Source: Pseudarthrobacter sulfonivorans
GTDB lineage: Bacteria; Actinomycetota; Actinomycetes; Actinomycetales; Micrococcaceae
Assembly (NCBI RefSeq): GCF_014712225.1
Contig: NZ_JACXBW010000013.1
Span: 1-64,000, forward strand
Direction of reading: 5' to 3'
Length of the DNA stretch: 64,000 nt
The position numbers and the translations under genes were made by a program. This document shows positions 37,674-46,198 of the stretch, in pieces (position 1 is the stretch's first letter; every line of letters starts with the position of its first letter). The notes under the pieces are model-generated. The model was not told the origin of the DNA. It was given only the letters and a program-made list of their open reading frames with translations, and did not search any database.

Positions 37674-38483
37674 TTGTCTGACATGACAAACCCCATGCTG
37701 CAAAAGCCGCCATACCCGATCGAATCTGTGGACAGAGCGCTTCGCTTGCTCGAGATGCTGCGGGATGAAGGTGCGATCAAGCTGACGCAAGCGGCTTCGG
37801 AACTTGATATTGCCCCCTCAACTGCACATCGGTTGTTTGCGATGCTCGTTTACCGTGGATTTGCAGTTCAAGACGGGGCGAGGTCGTACGTCCCCGGCCC
37901 CGCACTCGGTGTTGGGCCAGCGCGCTTGAACTGGTCGCGAAAACTCCGCGAGATTTCGCAGCCGCATCTTGAACTGCTGTGCAGTCGGTTGAATGAAACA
38001 ACTAACCTCATGATCCGAGTAGGAACCAAAGTACGGTTCCTGGTATCTGTTGAGTCTGAACACGTCCTTCGGGTTGGCGGCCGTCAGGGCATGGTCCTAC
38101 CGGCAAGCGGCGCATCGGGAGGGAAGGCTCTTCTGTCAGCACTTCCACCCCCCATACTTGCGCAGATGTACGCGAGTCCAACCGCCAGACGATTGGAAGA
38201 CGGCCTTGACGCGAGACAGTTTTCCGCGTTAATGGCGGATCTGGCTGTCGTACAACGTACAGGCTTTGCTACGAACGTACAGAACACCGAGCTTGGCGTC
38301 GGAGCCATTGGAATGACGATATCTGGGGTAGGACTCAGGCCTGTCGCAGCCATTTCAGTATCGGCACCAATTGTTCGCTTCTCAAAGCTGGTCATCCCAG
38401 AAACGCTCGACATTATGCGCATAACTCAGAGGGACCTTGGAACGGGCCTACTGGCAAACGGGATTGGACTCGACTACGCCTAG
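37674..38483 (+). CDS. IclR-family transcriptional regulator
   Basis: 269 residues from TTG 37674, or 266 from ATG 37683; GGAGG is 18 or 27 bases away, so the start is unsettled. The winged helix-turn-helix is visible as ESVDRALRLLEMLRDEG and ELDIAPSTAHRLFAML; the IclR effector domain follows (VLPASGASGGKALLSALPPP). It is divergent from the SsuABC-like operon and is its likely regulator. The effector is probably an acid intermediate, by family habit. Less GC-rich than the flanking chromosome. Confidence 0.9.
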   Translation: MSDMTNPMLQKPPYPIESVDRALRLLEMLRDEGAIKLTQAASELDIAPSTAHRLFAMLVYRGFAVQDGARSYVPGPALGVGPARLNWSRKLREISQPHLELLCSRLNETTNLMIRVGTKVRFLVSVESEHVLRVGGRQGMVLPASGASGGKALLSALPPPILAQMYASPTARRLEDGLDARQFSALMADLAVVQRTGFATNVQNTELGVGAIGMTISGVGLRPVAAISVSAPIVRFSKLVIPETLDIMRITQRDLGTGLLANGIGLDYA

Positions 38484-38844
38484 CCTCCGAGGCCCCGTGC
38501 TGTCTGGGAAGTGGCGTGCGGCGTTTCGCATGGGCCCGAGACTCGTACTTACTCCCGTGGAAGCAATCCGAGCTCATTGCTTAGACGAAGCACGATCCGC
38601 CCGTGACTCGAGCTCGGCGAGACCGCGGCGTTTTCAGTCAGTGAAATACATGTATGTGTCGTGTCTCACGCCTGTGATGCTGGAGCTATTCGCGAGAACG
38701 AATCGACGAGGACGAGGCTCTAGGCGCCTTCTACCCCGCCAAAGGCTGGACCGGTTCATTCTGCGAATAGCCGCAGCTTCCGAATGATCCGCCCAAAGCG
38801 GACCCGCCTGAACGCGGCCCCGGACATCGAAAGGAAGTTTAGCC
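38484..38844. promoter_or_regulatory. Leader region of the ferredoxin reductase operon
   Basis: 361 bases between the IclR stop and the reductase ATG, with no supported gene. It holds the shared box at 38632-38646. A possible -10, TATGTG, follows the box closely. About 200 bases of leader remain before the ATG, in which nothing else was recognised. Confidence 0.45.
38632..38646. promoter_or_regulatory. Shared regulon box 1 (ferredoxin reductase operon)
   Basis: The inverted repeat TTTCA-GTCAG-TGAAA is followed by TACATGTATGTG. The same box occurs before the P450 gene (44675) and the alcohol dehydrogenase gene (43695). It lies 199 bases before the reductase start codon. Confidence 0.6.
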
Positions 38845-40077
38845 ATGAACGAGAAACCCATTGTTGTCGTGGGTGCGGGACACGCCGGAGTGCACGTAGC
38901 CACGCGACTGGTCGAGCTGGGATGGTCCGGCCCGACCGTCCTGGTAGATGCAGAAGGGACTGTTCCCTACGAGCGGCCACCTCTGTCCAAAGATCTGCTG
39001 ACTGAGTCGGCGCCCTCCGCCCCTCCGCCCCTCCGCAGGGAAAGCTACTATCTGGATAAAGGAATCCAGACGATGCTCGGTGTGACCGCAATGGCAATCG
39101 ATCCGGAGGAAGGGGCTGTCCGGCTCTCTGACGGGGGCGCTCTGCCCTTCCACCGCCTCGTACTGGCCACCGGATCGACGGCGAGGACGCTCCCCATTCC
39201 GGGAGCGAACCTTGAAGGGGTCCAGTTTTTGAAAACACTGGACGACTCCCAGACGCTCCGGAACCGTCTTACTCCCGGAACTAGAGTTGTCGTTGTCGGC
39301 GCCGGCTACATCGGGATGGAGGTCGCAGCGGCAGCGGCCAAGCTCGGATGCGATACCACGGTGCTTGAGTTCCAAGACCGGGTCATGAGCCGGGTGACCT
39401 CCCCTGTGGTCTCCGAACACTTCAGGAAGCTCCACGAAGAGCACGGAGTCCGGTTCGTGTTCGGAGCGCAGGCCAGCCGATTCGAAGGCGCGGACCACGT
39501 GACCGCAGTCCACACATCCGACGGCATGGAGTACCCGGCAGACCTGGTTGTCATCGGAGTTGGTGTCGTCCCGAACCAGAAACTCGCGGAAGACGCCGGA
39601 CTAGAGTGTTCCGACGGAATCATGGTCGATAACCATGGCCGGACCTCCAACCCGCTAATCTATGCAGCGGGGGACGTCACCCGCTTCCAGTGCCCATGGG
39701 AGGGCGTTAGCCGGCGTCTGGAATGTGTCCAGAACGCACTGGCGCAGGCTGATGCTGTGGCCCGCCACATCCTGGGCGCTCCCGCGAAAGAGCCCGAGAT
39801 CCCTTGGTTCTGGACGATCCAGCACGGCGTCAGGCTGCAAACCGCCGGCATTCGGGATCCCGATGACCTCGCCGTCGTCCGCGGTGAACCCGCGACAGGG
39901 AAGTTCTCGATTCTCTATCTGAGGAACGGCGACAAGCTGGCAGCCATAGATACAGTGCACTCACTCTCCGATTTCGCTGCAGGAAAAAGACTTATCGCGG
40001 CCGGTTCGCACATCGACCCAATTCACGCAGCAGATCCCAACGTCAAACTAACCCAAGTAGCCGCGAGCATGTCTTGA
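38845..40077 (+). CDS. NAD(P)H-dependent ferredoxin reductase (P450 electron chain)
   Basis: A 410-residue FAD flavoprotein like putidaredoxin/terpredoxin reductase. FAD motif VVVGAGHAGVHVATRL at residues 6-21, ERPPLSKDLL near 45, NAD motif VVVVGAGYIGMEVAAAAAKL near 150, and YAAGDVTRF near 275. GAAAGGAAG precedes the ATG. It should move electrons from NAD(P)H to the ferredoxin encoded 39 bases downstream and on to the P450 at 44844. It is the first gene of the reductase-ferredoxin-ALDH operon. Confidence 0.93.
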   Translation: MNEKPIVVVGAGHAGVHVATRLVELGWSGPTVLVDAEGTVPYERPPLSKDLLTESAPSAPPPLRRESYYLDKGIQTMLGVTAMAIDPEEGAVRLSDGGALPFHRLVLATGSTARTLPIPGANLEGVQFLKTLDDSQTLRNRLTPGTRVVVVGAGYIGMEVAAAAAKLGCDTTVLEFQDRVMSRVTSPVVSEHFRKLHEEHGVRFVFGAQASRFEGADHVTAVHTSDGMEYPADLVVIGVGVVPNQKLAEDAGLECSDGIMVDNHGRTSNPLIYAAGDVTRFQCPWEGVSRRLECVQNALAQADAVARHILGAPAKEPEIPWFWTIQHGVRLQTAGIRDPDDLAVVRGEPATGKFSILYLRNGDKLAAIDTVHSLSDFAAGKRLIAAGSHIDPIHAADPNVKLTQVAASMS

Positions 40078-40116
40078 GCCAAGACATCGAGCCACACAGA
40101 AAGGAAAGGCGGGACA

Positions 40117-40440
40117 GTGTCTAAACCGATAATCAATGTCGCGGACCGTGAAGGTTATCTCCACACCCTTGAATGGGAGCCCGACACCACCCTGATGGAA
40201 ACCATCAGGGACAACGATCTCCCCATCCTGGCTTCTTGCGGAGGAACAGCCTCCTGCGCAACATGCCATGTCTACGTACAGCCAAAGGACAATGAGCAAC
40301 TGGCCTCACGCAGTGAAGACGAGGACGAGCTCCTCGGTGAGACGGAGGCTTTCCGAGAGTGCGAGTCACGCCTTTCATGCCAGATCCGCTTTAACCCGGT
40401 CCTAGTCGGGTCAACCATCACCCTGGCACCGGAGGAGTAA
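40117..40440 (+). CDS. 2Fe-2S ferredoxin, adrenodoxin/putidaredoxin type
   Basis: 107 residues. The cluster ligands Cys41, Cys47, Cys50 and Cys88 follow the C-x5-C-x2-C...C pattern of P450-type ferredoxins (SCGGTASCATC). The start is GTG with a purine-rich AAGGAAAGG upstream. It carries single electrons from the reductase to the P450. It directly precedes the aldehyde dehydrogenase gene by two bases. Ferredoxins of this type serve bacterial P450cam- and P450terp-like systems. Confidence 0.94.
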   Translation: MSKPIINVADREGYLHTLEWEPDTTLMETIRDNDLPILASCGGTASCATCHVYVQPKDNEQLASRSEDEDELLGETEAFRECESRLSCQIRFNPVLVGSTITLAPEE

Positions 40441-40442
40441 AA

Positions 40443-41897
40443 ATGAGCATCTCAACGCAAACCAGCCGATCCCAGGGCGTAATTCCCCCGATTGGGAAAA
40501 CGGCCCTACTCATCAACGGCGAGCAGGTCCATGGCCGGTCCTACCTTCCTGTCATCAACCCAGCGACCGGAGAAGTCTTCGCGGAATCCCCGGCGGCATC
40601 TCTGGAACAGCTCAACGAAGCGGTTGCGGCTGCTGGGCGCGCCTTCCCATCATGGGCGGCTACGCCCTTTCCGACTCGACAACAGGTCCTGCGCGACATC
40701 GCCGACGCGATCGATGCGAGGGCAGACGAGCTCGCCCAGATCCTGACCATGGAGCAGGGAAAACCTCTCCCGGCGGCCTTGGGCGAAGTCAAGGGCACAG
40801 CAGATTACATTCGGCATTGCACTACCCTGACGCTGGATCCAGAGATCTTTGAAAGCAACGAGACTCGTCACGTCGAGATCCACCGCGCCCCTCTCGGGGT
40901 GGTTGGAGCGATTCTTCCCTGGAACGTGCCGTTGATGCTTCTGGCCTTCAAGTTACCCCCAGCGCTTCTGGCCGGAAACACCATCGTGGTGAAGCCTGCA
41001 CGGAACACCCCTCTGACTACACTCCGCTTCGGAGAACTCATTCAAGACATAGTTCCTCCCGGTGTCGTCAACATCATCGCCGGAGGATCGGAGTTGGGGC
41101 CGGCCTTGGCATCCCATCCCGGGCTTCGGAAAGTCACCTTCACCGGCTCCACGGGTGCGGGGAAGAAGGTCATGCAGGCGGCGGCCGCCAATCTGGCTCG
41201 AGTGACCCTGGAACTTGGAGGCAACGATCCCGCGATCGTGTTGCCCGATGTCGACCTGCCGACTGTCATCGAGCGGATTTTCGCGTCCGCTTTCGGCAAC
41301 AGCGGCCAGGTATGCCGGGCCGTCAAGCGGGTCTATGTCCACCGTGACATCTATGCCGAGTTCTGTGACCGCATCGCGCGGCGGGCGCGGGACGCCGTGG
41401 TCGGCAACGGTCTGGACGACGGAGTCGAGTTCGGCCCGGTCCAGAATAAGCAGCAGTTCGAGCACCTGCAAGTGCTCCTTGCGGAAGCCGAGAAACTCGG
41501 GACGGTGCTGCCAGGAGGGGGCGTGGTGGACGGTCCGGGTTTCTTCGTCCGACCCACTGTCGTCCGGGACATGCCTGACGACTCTCAACTGGTCGCCGAC
41601 GAACAGTTTGGGCCTATTCTTCCAGTGCTGCCTTTCGAGGACATTGAAGATGCAATTTCACGTGCCAACTCGGGCCCCTATGGGCTTGCCGCCTCCGTGT
41701 GGTCAAACGACATGGAGACGGCATACGGGATCGCCGGCAGGATCGAAGCGGGAACTGTCTGGATCAACAAGCATATGGATCGTTCAGGGCATCTTCCGGT
41801 TGCCGGAGCCAAGCAGTCCGGTATCGGTGTCGAGTTGGGGGCCGTCGGGCTGCTCGAGTACACCCAGTACAAGATGATCAATGCATCCCAACCCTAA
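40443..41897 (+). CDS. NAD(P)+-dependent aldehyde dehydrogenase
   Basis: 484 residues, normal for the family. Catalytic Cys291 (GNSGQVCRAVKR), the general-base Glu in LELGGNDPAIV, and the cofactor segment FTGSTGAGKKV are present. GGAGGAG precedes the ATG. It probably oxidises the aldehyde formed by the alcohol dehydrogenase (42490) to the carboxylic acid that the acyl-CoA ligase (50487) activates. The gene set P450-ferredoxin-reductase-ADH-ALDH parallels the Pseudomonas terp operon. Confidence 0.93.
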   Translation: MSISTQTSRSQGVIPPIGKTALLINGEQVHGRSYLPVINPATGEVFAESPAASLEQLNEAVAAAGRAFPSWAATPFPTRQQVLRDIADAIDARADELAQILTMEQGKPLPAALGEVKGTADYIRHCTTLTLDPEIFESNETRHVEIHRAPLGVVGAILPWNVPLMLLAFKLPPALLAGNTIVVKPARNTPLTTLRFGELIQDIVPPGVVNIIAGGSELGPALASHPGLRKVTFTGSTGAGKKVMQAAAANLARVTLELGGNDPAIVLPDVDLPTVIERIFASAFGNSGQVCRAVKRVYVHRDIYAEFCDRIARRARDAVVGNGLDDGVEFGPVQNKQQFEHLQVLLAEAEKLGTVLPGGGVVDGPGFFVRPTVVRDMPDDSQLVADEQFGPILPVLPFEDIEDAISRANSGPYGLAASVWSNDMETAYGIAGRIEAGTVWINKHMDRSGHLPVAGAKQSGIGVELGAVGLLEYTQYKMINASQP

Positions 41898-42489
41898 AGT
41901 CGGCCAAGGCACTGCATCAGAACCGGATTAAATGTGAAGGACGAAGCGGCGAAGGGCGGCGGTGATGAGGGATCCCCATCACGGCCGCCCTTCTGGTTCG
42001 GCGCCCGCGGTATCTGCCTGGGACCGGACCTCGGCAAATAATCACACCCGCTGCACCTCACCTTGACCGGTACGGGCGAAGACCGACACCCAGACAGCCG
42101 GACGACGAATACAGGATCAGATCTGAGCGATTAAGGACATCACGCATCAGTCTCATCTAATTCGAGTGAGCCACGATCAGCACCCTGCCCTGTCCCACCG
42201 TACCGGCCGACCGGCGGCGGCACCACAGGTATCGCCAGGGCTTGCCGTGCCCGCGAACCTGCAACCCGGCGATGGGAAGGGTGCCCTCAGCCATGGGATA
42301 CGTTGCCCTGCTGGACGGTTATTCCTTCGCATAGGCAGGCGAACATCTCGCCGACGGAGAACCTGACGTATTCGGACTGTAGGTCGTGGTCGCCCGGTGT
42401 TCTGATCAAACACCGCCACTACGCCCGGCCCGGATTGCAGTCGTCGCAACCAGACCCCTCCTCGGTGTGACGCAAGTGGGTACGAACAT
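41898..42489. other. Convergent gap between the ALDH and ADH genes
   Basis: 592 bases separate the rightward ALDH operon from the leftward alcohol dehydrogenase gene. It holds the ALDH terminator (41951-41993). The remainder up to 42489 shows only short, unsupported frames on both strands; no repeat or RNA gene was recognised. Confidence 0.5.
41951..41993 (+). terminator. Terminator of the reductase-ferredoxin-ALDH operon
   Basis: A 17-bp stem (41951-41967 with 41977-41993, one mismatch) starting GAAGGGCGGC lies 53 bases after the ALDH stop. No T-run. Confidence 0.75.
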
Positions 42490-43572
42490 TTAGTCGAAGA
42501 TAATCACCTGCCGCAGGGCATCCGAGCCCTTGTTAAGGGCGAGCATGGCGCTTGGCGCGTCTGCGAGGCTGATGCGTTCCGTGATGAGGCCTTCCAAGTC
42601 GAGTTTGCCAAGCTTCCACAGCTCTAGATACTGAGGGAAATCACGTCCGGCGTCGACCATGCCGCCAACCGACCCGATCAGTCGTTTGGCATCCATCGTC
42701 AGCTCATGAGCGTTGAAGGGGACCCGGGCCCCGTGCCCGCCGATGCCGGACAACACAACGCTGCCGCCCTTGCGAGTCGCGTCCCATGCTGCTCGAATCG
42801 CCTCAGGGCGTCCTACGGCTTCAAACGCATAGTCGAATCCACGACCGAAGGTTAGCTCATTCTTGATGTCGTCCAATTCATCCGGGGTGGCCACGTGTGT
42901 GGCACCAAAGCTTTTAAGGCTCGCGTGCTTCGCCGCCACAGGCTCTATTGCCACAATTAGTCCGGCGCCAACGAGCCGCGCGGCTTGGATGGTGGAAGCG
43001 CCAATTCCGCCACCACCGATCACAACGACGGACGCCCCCGGCTCAACCTTCACAGTGTTGGTCACTGCGCCTACGCCGGTGTGCACCGCACATCCTATGA
43101 GAGACGCGATGTCGTAAGGAACATCATCGGGGAATGGGACCACGTTGTTCTCCGACACTACGAGCTGCTCGGACCACGTTCCCATGCCTGCCATGCCGAA
43201 GGTCGGAGCGCCGTCGGTGAGGAAGCGTGGGGTGCTGCCGCCGGCCAGTACGTCATTGACCGTGCATAATGTTGACTGCCCCCGAAGGCAGTGGTAGCAG
43301 GAACCACACCCTTTCAGCGTTGCAAGTATGACTCGTTGTCCTGCCCGGACGAAGGTGACGTGATCTCCGACGGCGGCCACTTTGCCAGCGCCTTCATGTC
43401 CCAAAACGAGCGGAAGCTGGGAGGGCCAGGAGCCGGTAAATGCGGACAGGTCGGTGCGGCAGACACCTGCAGCCTTCATGGTCACGAGAACGTCATAGGG
43501 GCCGAGGGAAGCGGGCTTGACGTCATCGCGGACTTGCAGATCTTCGAGGGACGAAAGAACGGCGGCACGCAT
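42490..43572 (-). CDS. Zinc-dependent alcohol dehydrogenase (MDR family)
   Basis: 360 residues from the ATG of MRAAVLSSLEDL, which has AAGGAAA upstream; the longer frame from 43620 lacks one. Catalytic zinc ligands appear in AAGVCRTDLS, LGHEGAG and LIGCAVHTGVG. The structural zinc cluster CGSCYHCLRGQSTLC and the NAD motif VVIGGGGIGAS are intact. It resembles class III/NDMA-dependent actinobacterial alcohol dehydrogenases. It should oxidise the P450-made alcohol to an aldehyde. It is transcribed leftward from a region with shared box 2. Confidence 0.92.
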   Translation of the reverse strand: MRAAVLSSLEDLQVRDDVKPASLGPYDVLVTMKAAGVCRTDLSAFTGSWPSQLPLVLGHEGAGKVAAVGDHVTFVRAGQRVILATLKGCGSCYHCLRGQSTLCTVNDVLAGGSTPRFLTDGAPTFGMAGMGTWSEQLVVSENNVVPFPDDVPYDIASLIGCAVHTGVGAVTNTVKVEPGASVVVIGGGGIGASTIQAARLVGAGLIVAIEPVAAKHASLKSFGATHVATPDELDDIKNELTFGRGFDYAFEAVGRPEAIRAAWDATRKGGSVVLSGIGGHGARVPFNAHELTMDAKRLIGSVGGMVDAGRDFPQYLELWKLGKLDLEGLITERISLADAPSAMLALNKGSDALRQVIIFD

Positions 43573-43694
43573 ATAAGAGTTTCCTTTGTTTTTCTGGCCG
43601 CAGAGCAGCGGCGAGGCCACAGCACCGGTGTTTCGTGGTCACCGAGCTCAATTCAGCCGAGTATGTCAGCACGATGCCGCTCATCAAACCGCTA

Positions 43695-43709
43695 TTTCAC
43701 TGACTGTAA
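43695..43709. promoter_or_regulatory. Shared regulon box 2 (alcohol dehydrogenase)
   Basis: Read on the minus strand: TTACA-GTCAG-TGAAA, matching boxes 1 and 3 with one arm mismatch. It lies 123 bases before the alcohol dehydrogenase start codon and just after the stop of the IclR gene at 43749. Confidence 0.55.
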
Positions 43710-43748
43710 TTGGCCTTGCAGAAAGGGCGGGACTACATCAGGGGTGCT

Positions 43749-44486
43749 CTAGGGGGCGGTTAATGTGCGCGTGATACCCGCCGCTGCAGTAAATAGCGCA
43801 GGAATCACCCCCGGGGGGTCCTCTTCGCCCCGGGGGTAACTGACGTTGAGTGCTGCGATGACTGTCTTTCGGGGCCCGTAGATGGGTACAGAGACGCCTG
43901 TCCGGTTAATAAGGCCGATGCCGGGGACGGATACGTACTTACGCTGCCGTATCTCCGCGAGAACCCTCCGCAATTCAGCGGGATCCGTAATGGTGTCGTG
44001 CGTGAGACGCGGTAGATCCCTTGCAAGGAACTCCTCCTGGACCTCTGGCGATGAGAATGCCAGCAGGAGCAGCCCCGCAGAAGAGCCATGCAGGGGAAAG
44101 CGCTCGGCCATGCGGCCGGCCTTCAACTCGGAGTTCTTACGAGATCGGCGCTCAAGGAAGAGCACGCTTCCTCCCTCCAGGACGGCCAACATCACGTCTT
44201 GGTTGAGACTCTGCTGGAGGTCTTCCATATAGGGGAGGGCTGTGTCCCTCAGCGACAAGGCCCCCGAACCCCGCGAGGACAACTCCCAAAGGCGGATGCC
44301 GACTTTAATCCTCCGGTCAGAGTCTCGCTCGAGAAGGCCGTACTTGACCAGTTCAGTGACCAGCCGATAAGTCGTCGGAACAGGAAGACCCGCTTGTTGT
44401 GCGAGATCCGACAAGGTGAAATCAGGTCGGGTGCGGTCGAAGCAACTGATGATTCGAACGACCCGGCTAATAACTGATTCACCCAC
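43749..44486 (-). CDS. IclR-family transcriptional regulator, probable regulator of the P450 regulon
   Basis: 245 residues. The DNA-binding domain is VISRVVRIISCFDRTRPDFT with the recognition helix near LPVPTTYRLVTELVKYG; the effector domain includes GRMAERFPLHGSSAGLLLLA. The GTG start has GAAGG eight bases upstream. The gene sits between the alcohol dehydrogenase and P450 genes, flanked on both sides by the GTCAGTGAAA boxes. That position is the main reason to link it to them. Whether it represses or activates is unknown. Confidence 0.9.
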   Translation of the reverse strand: MGESVISRVVRIISCFDRTRPDFTLSDLAQQAGLPVPTTYRLVTELVKYGLLERDSDRRIKVGIRLWELSSRGSGALSLRDTALPYMEDLQQSLNQDVMLAVLEGGSVLFLERRSRKNSELKAGRMAERFPLHGSSAGLLLLAFSSPEVQEEFLARDLPRLTHDTITDPAELRRVLAEIRQRKYVSVPGIGLINRTGVSVPIYGPRKTVIAALNVSYPRGEEDPPGVIPALFTAAAGITRTLTAP

Positions 44487-44843
44487 GGAGTGAGCCTTCG
44501 TTGAGTGCTGCTTGGGTTTCGGAGGCGGTAAACGAGTTTCCGCGAAATCGTGCCGTGGTGTCCGCGACCGTAGGTGGTTTCATATCAAATTTCCAAACGT
44601 GTGCTATTCAAGGTGCCGGTACGCCGTTAATCGCGAGGGCCGTGGCGCGGGAGAGGGTGAGGCCCCGACGGTGATTTCGGTCAGTGAAAACAGTATATGT
44701 GCGCCACGGCACAACTGGGACTCTAGACACATCACCCAACAGTTCGGGCCTGACGTGAAACGACCCGTTGTATAGCTCGTCACTTCCTCGCCATCCCGGG
44801 CCGGGACACGGCGAGACGAAAGTAAAGGACCGGTAGGACAAAG
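44487..44843. promoter_or_regulatory. Divergent IclR/P450 regulatory region
   Basis: 357 bases with no supported gene, between the leftward IclR gene and the rightward P450 gene. It contains box 3 at 44675-44689, followed by the AT-rich TATATGTG that could act as a -10. A leader of about 150 bases precedes the P450 ATG. Confidence 0.5.
44675..44689. promoter_or_regulatory. Shared regulon box 3 (P450 operon)
   Basis: TTTCG-GTCAG-TGAAA, then ACAGTATATGTG, nearly the same as box 1 and its following bases. It lies 154 bases before the P450 start codon. Confidence 0.6.
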
Positions 44844-46091
44844 ATGTCGAACCTTTCAGAAATGGCGGCCACATGGCCCCCGTACTCCCATGAGCTCGAA
44901 TGGCCTCCAGGGCTGCCGGCTTACAAAATCATTGACACCGACGGTAGCCAGGGAGAGCCGTACGCGCACTATGCGTGGATGAGGGAATACGCCCCCGTCA
45001 TGAGGGCAGAAACCGATACCGAGGACGTTTGGCTTGTGTCACGCTACGAAGATGTCCGCAAAGCCATGCGGGCGCCGAAGATTTTTTCCTCGGAAGTGAC
45101 CCGCCCCGTCCCGCTGAAGTTCCTGACGCTCATCGACGATCCGGAGCACAACCGCCTTCGGCGGATCATCGCCCGGGCATTTACGCCTAAGTCGGTCTCG
45201 GTCATGGAGGAGCATATCCGCCGCATAGGGGCCGAACGATTGGCCTCCCTTCTCAAAGCCGGCGGTGGCGATGTGGCCGCCGAATACTCGATACCGCTCA
45301 GCATTGGCACGATCAGCGGCATCCTGGATGTCCCTGCCACGGACCTGAACAAGGTCAAGTTCTGGTCGGACGAGATGAACAGCTATTTCGCCAGGGTCGC
45401 CCGTAATGCACCGGGAACCGGCACGGACTTCGAGACCACCATGGAGTTTTTCGATTACCTTCAGGAAAACCTTGAACGGCTGTATCTGGAAAAGAGCGAG
45501 GCCGTCGGCGGACATCTGGCAAGGATATGGAAGGAAGGCCTCCTTTCAGACACGGAGGTCCGGGAAATGTGCGGGTTCCTGTTCGTGGCTGGCCACGACA
45601 CGACGTCTCTCCTGTTGTCCAACGCCTTCCGCGAATTTGCCGCGCACCCCGAGCTCCTGCCAAGGATCAAGTCCAATCCCTCGGACGCAGCCCTCTTTGT
45701 CGAGGAACTGGCCAGGTACCGGGGGAGTGTTCACCGGACGGTTCGCCGCACGACGGAAGCTGTCGAGGTCGCCGGAACACGCATCCCGGCAGGGGCAGTC
45801 GTCCGCCTGATGATCGCCTCGGCTGGCCGCGACAGCGCCATGTTCCCCAACGGCGACGTGTTTGACATTGACCGCTCCACAGAGGGCCACTTCGGTTTTG
45901 GACACGGCATTCACAGTTGCATCGGGGCCCCTCTCGCACGGCTGGAGACCAAGGTGACGACAGAGCTGATTGCCGAACACGTCGCCTCGCTGCAAATGGA
46001 TGAACACCGCCCGGTTGTCTATATGGCCGGAAACAACCTCACAGTAGGGCCGAAGCACCTGCACGTCGCCCTAACTCCGCATCAAGATTGA
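44844..46091 (+). CDS. Cytochrome P450 (class I, soluble bacterial type)
   Basis: A 415-residue haem monooxygenase. The I-helix motif AGHDTT lies at 249-254, the ExxR in EELARYR near 290, and the haem motif FGFGHGIHSC has Cys359 as iron ligand. There is no membrane anchor. Electrons are expected from the ferredoxin and reductase encoded at 38845-40440. It opens a long rightward run of catabolic genes. Substrate unknown: the set of partner enzymes fits hydroxylation of a methyl or ring carbon of an alicyclic or terpenoid compound. The CYP family cannot be assigned by eye. Confidence 0.94.
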   Translation: MSNLSEMAATWPPYSHELEWPPGLPAYKIIDTDGSQGEPYAHYAWMREYAPVMRAETDTEDVWLVSRYEDVRKAMRAPKIFSSEVTRPVPLKFLTLIDDPEHNRLRRIIARAFTPKSVSVMEEHIRRIGAERLASLLKAGGGDVAAEYSIPLSIGTISGILDVPATDLNKVKFWSDEMNSYFARVARNAPGTGTDFETTMEFFDYLQENLERLYLEKSEAVGGHLARIWKEGLLSDTEVREMCGFLFVAGHDTTSLLLSNAFREFAAHPELLPRIKSNPSDAALFVEELARYRGSVHRTVRRTTEAVEVAGTRIPAGAVVRLMIASAGRDSAMFPNGDVFDIDRSTEGHFGFGHGIHSCIGAPLARLETKVTTELIAEHVASLQMDEHRPVVYMAGNNLTVGPKHLHVALTPHQD

Positions 46092-46198
46092 GCCGTTTAG
46101 GCATTGCCCGGGGGTCAGCGACATAGTCGTCGCACAGCCTTCCACACCAAAGCCGTCCAATTCGGATCGGCAATCCAATACTTACACCGGGAGTAGAT

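Noticed and set aside
41898..42489. Insertion-sequence remnant in the ALDH/ADH gap
   Set aside because: Looked for transposase-like frames and terminal repeats on both strands; found only short unsupported frames and the ALDH terminator.
44844..46091. P450 as part of a biosynthetic cluster
   Set aside because: Neighbours are catabolic CoA enzymes, dehydrogenases and importers; no synthase, NRPS, PKS or terpene cyclase is present.
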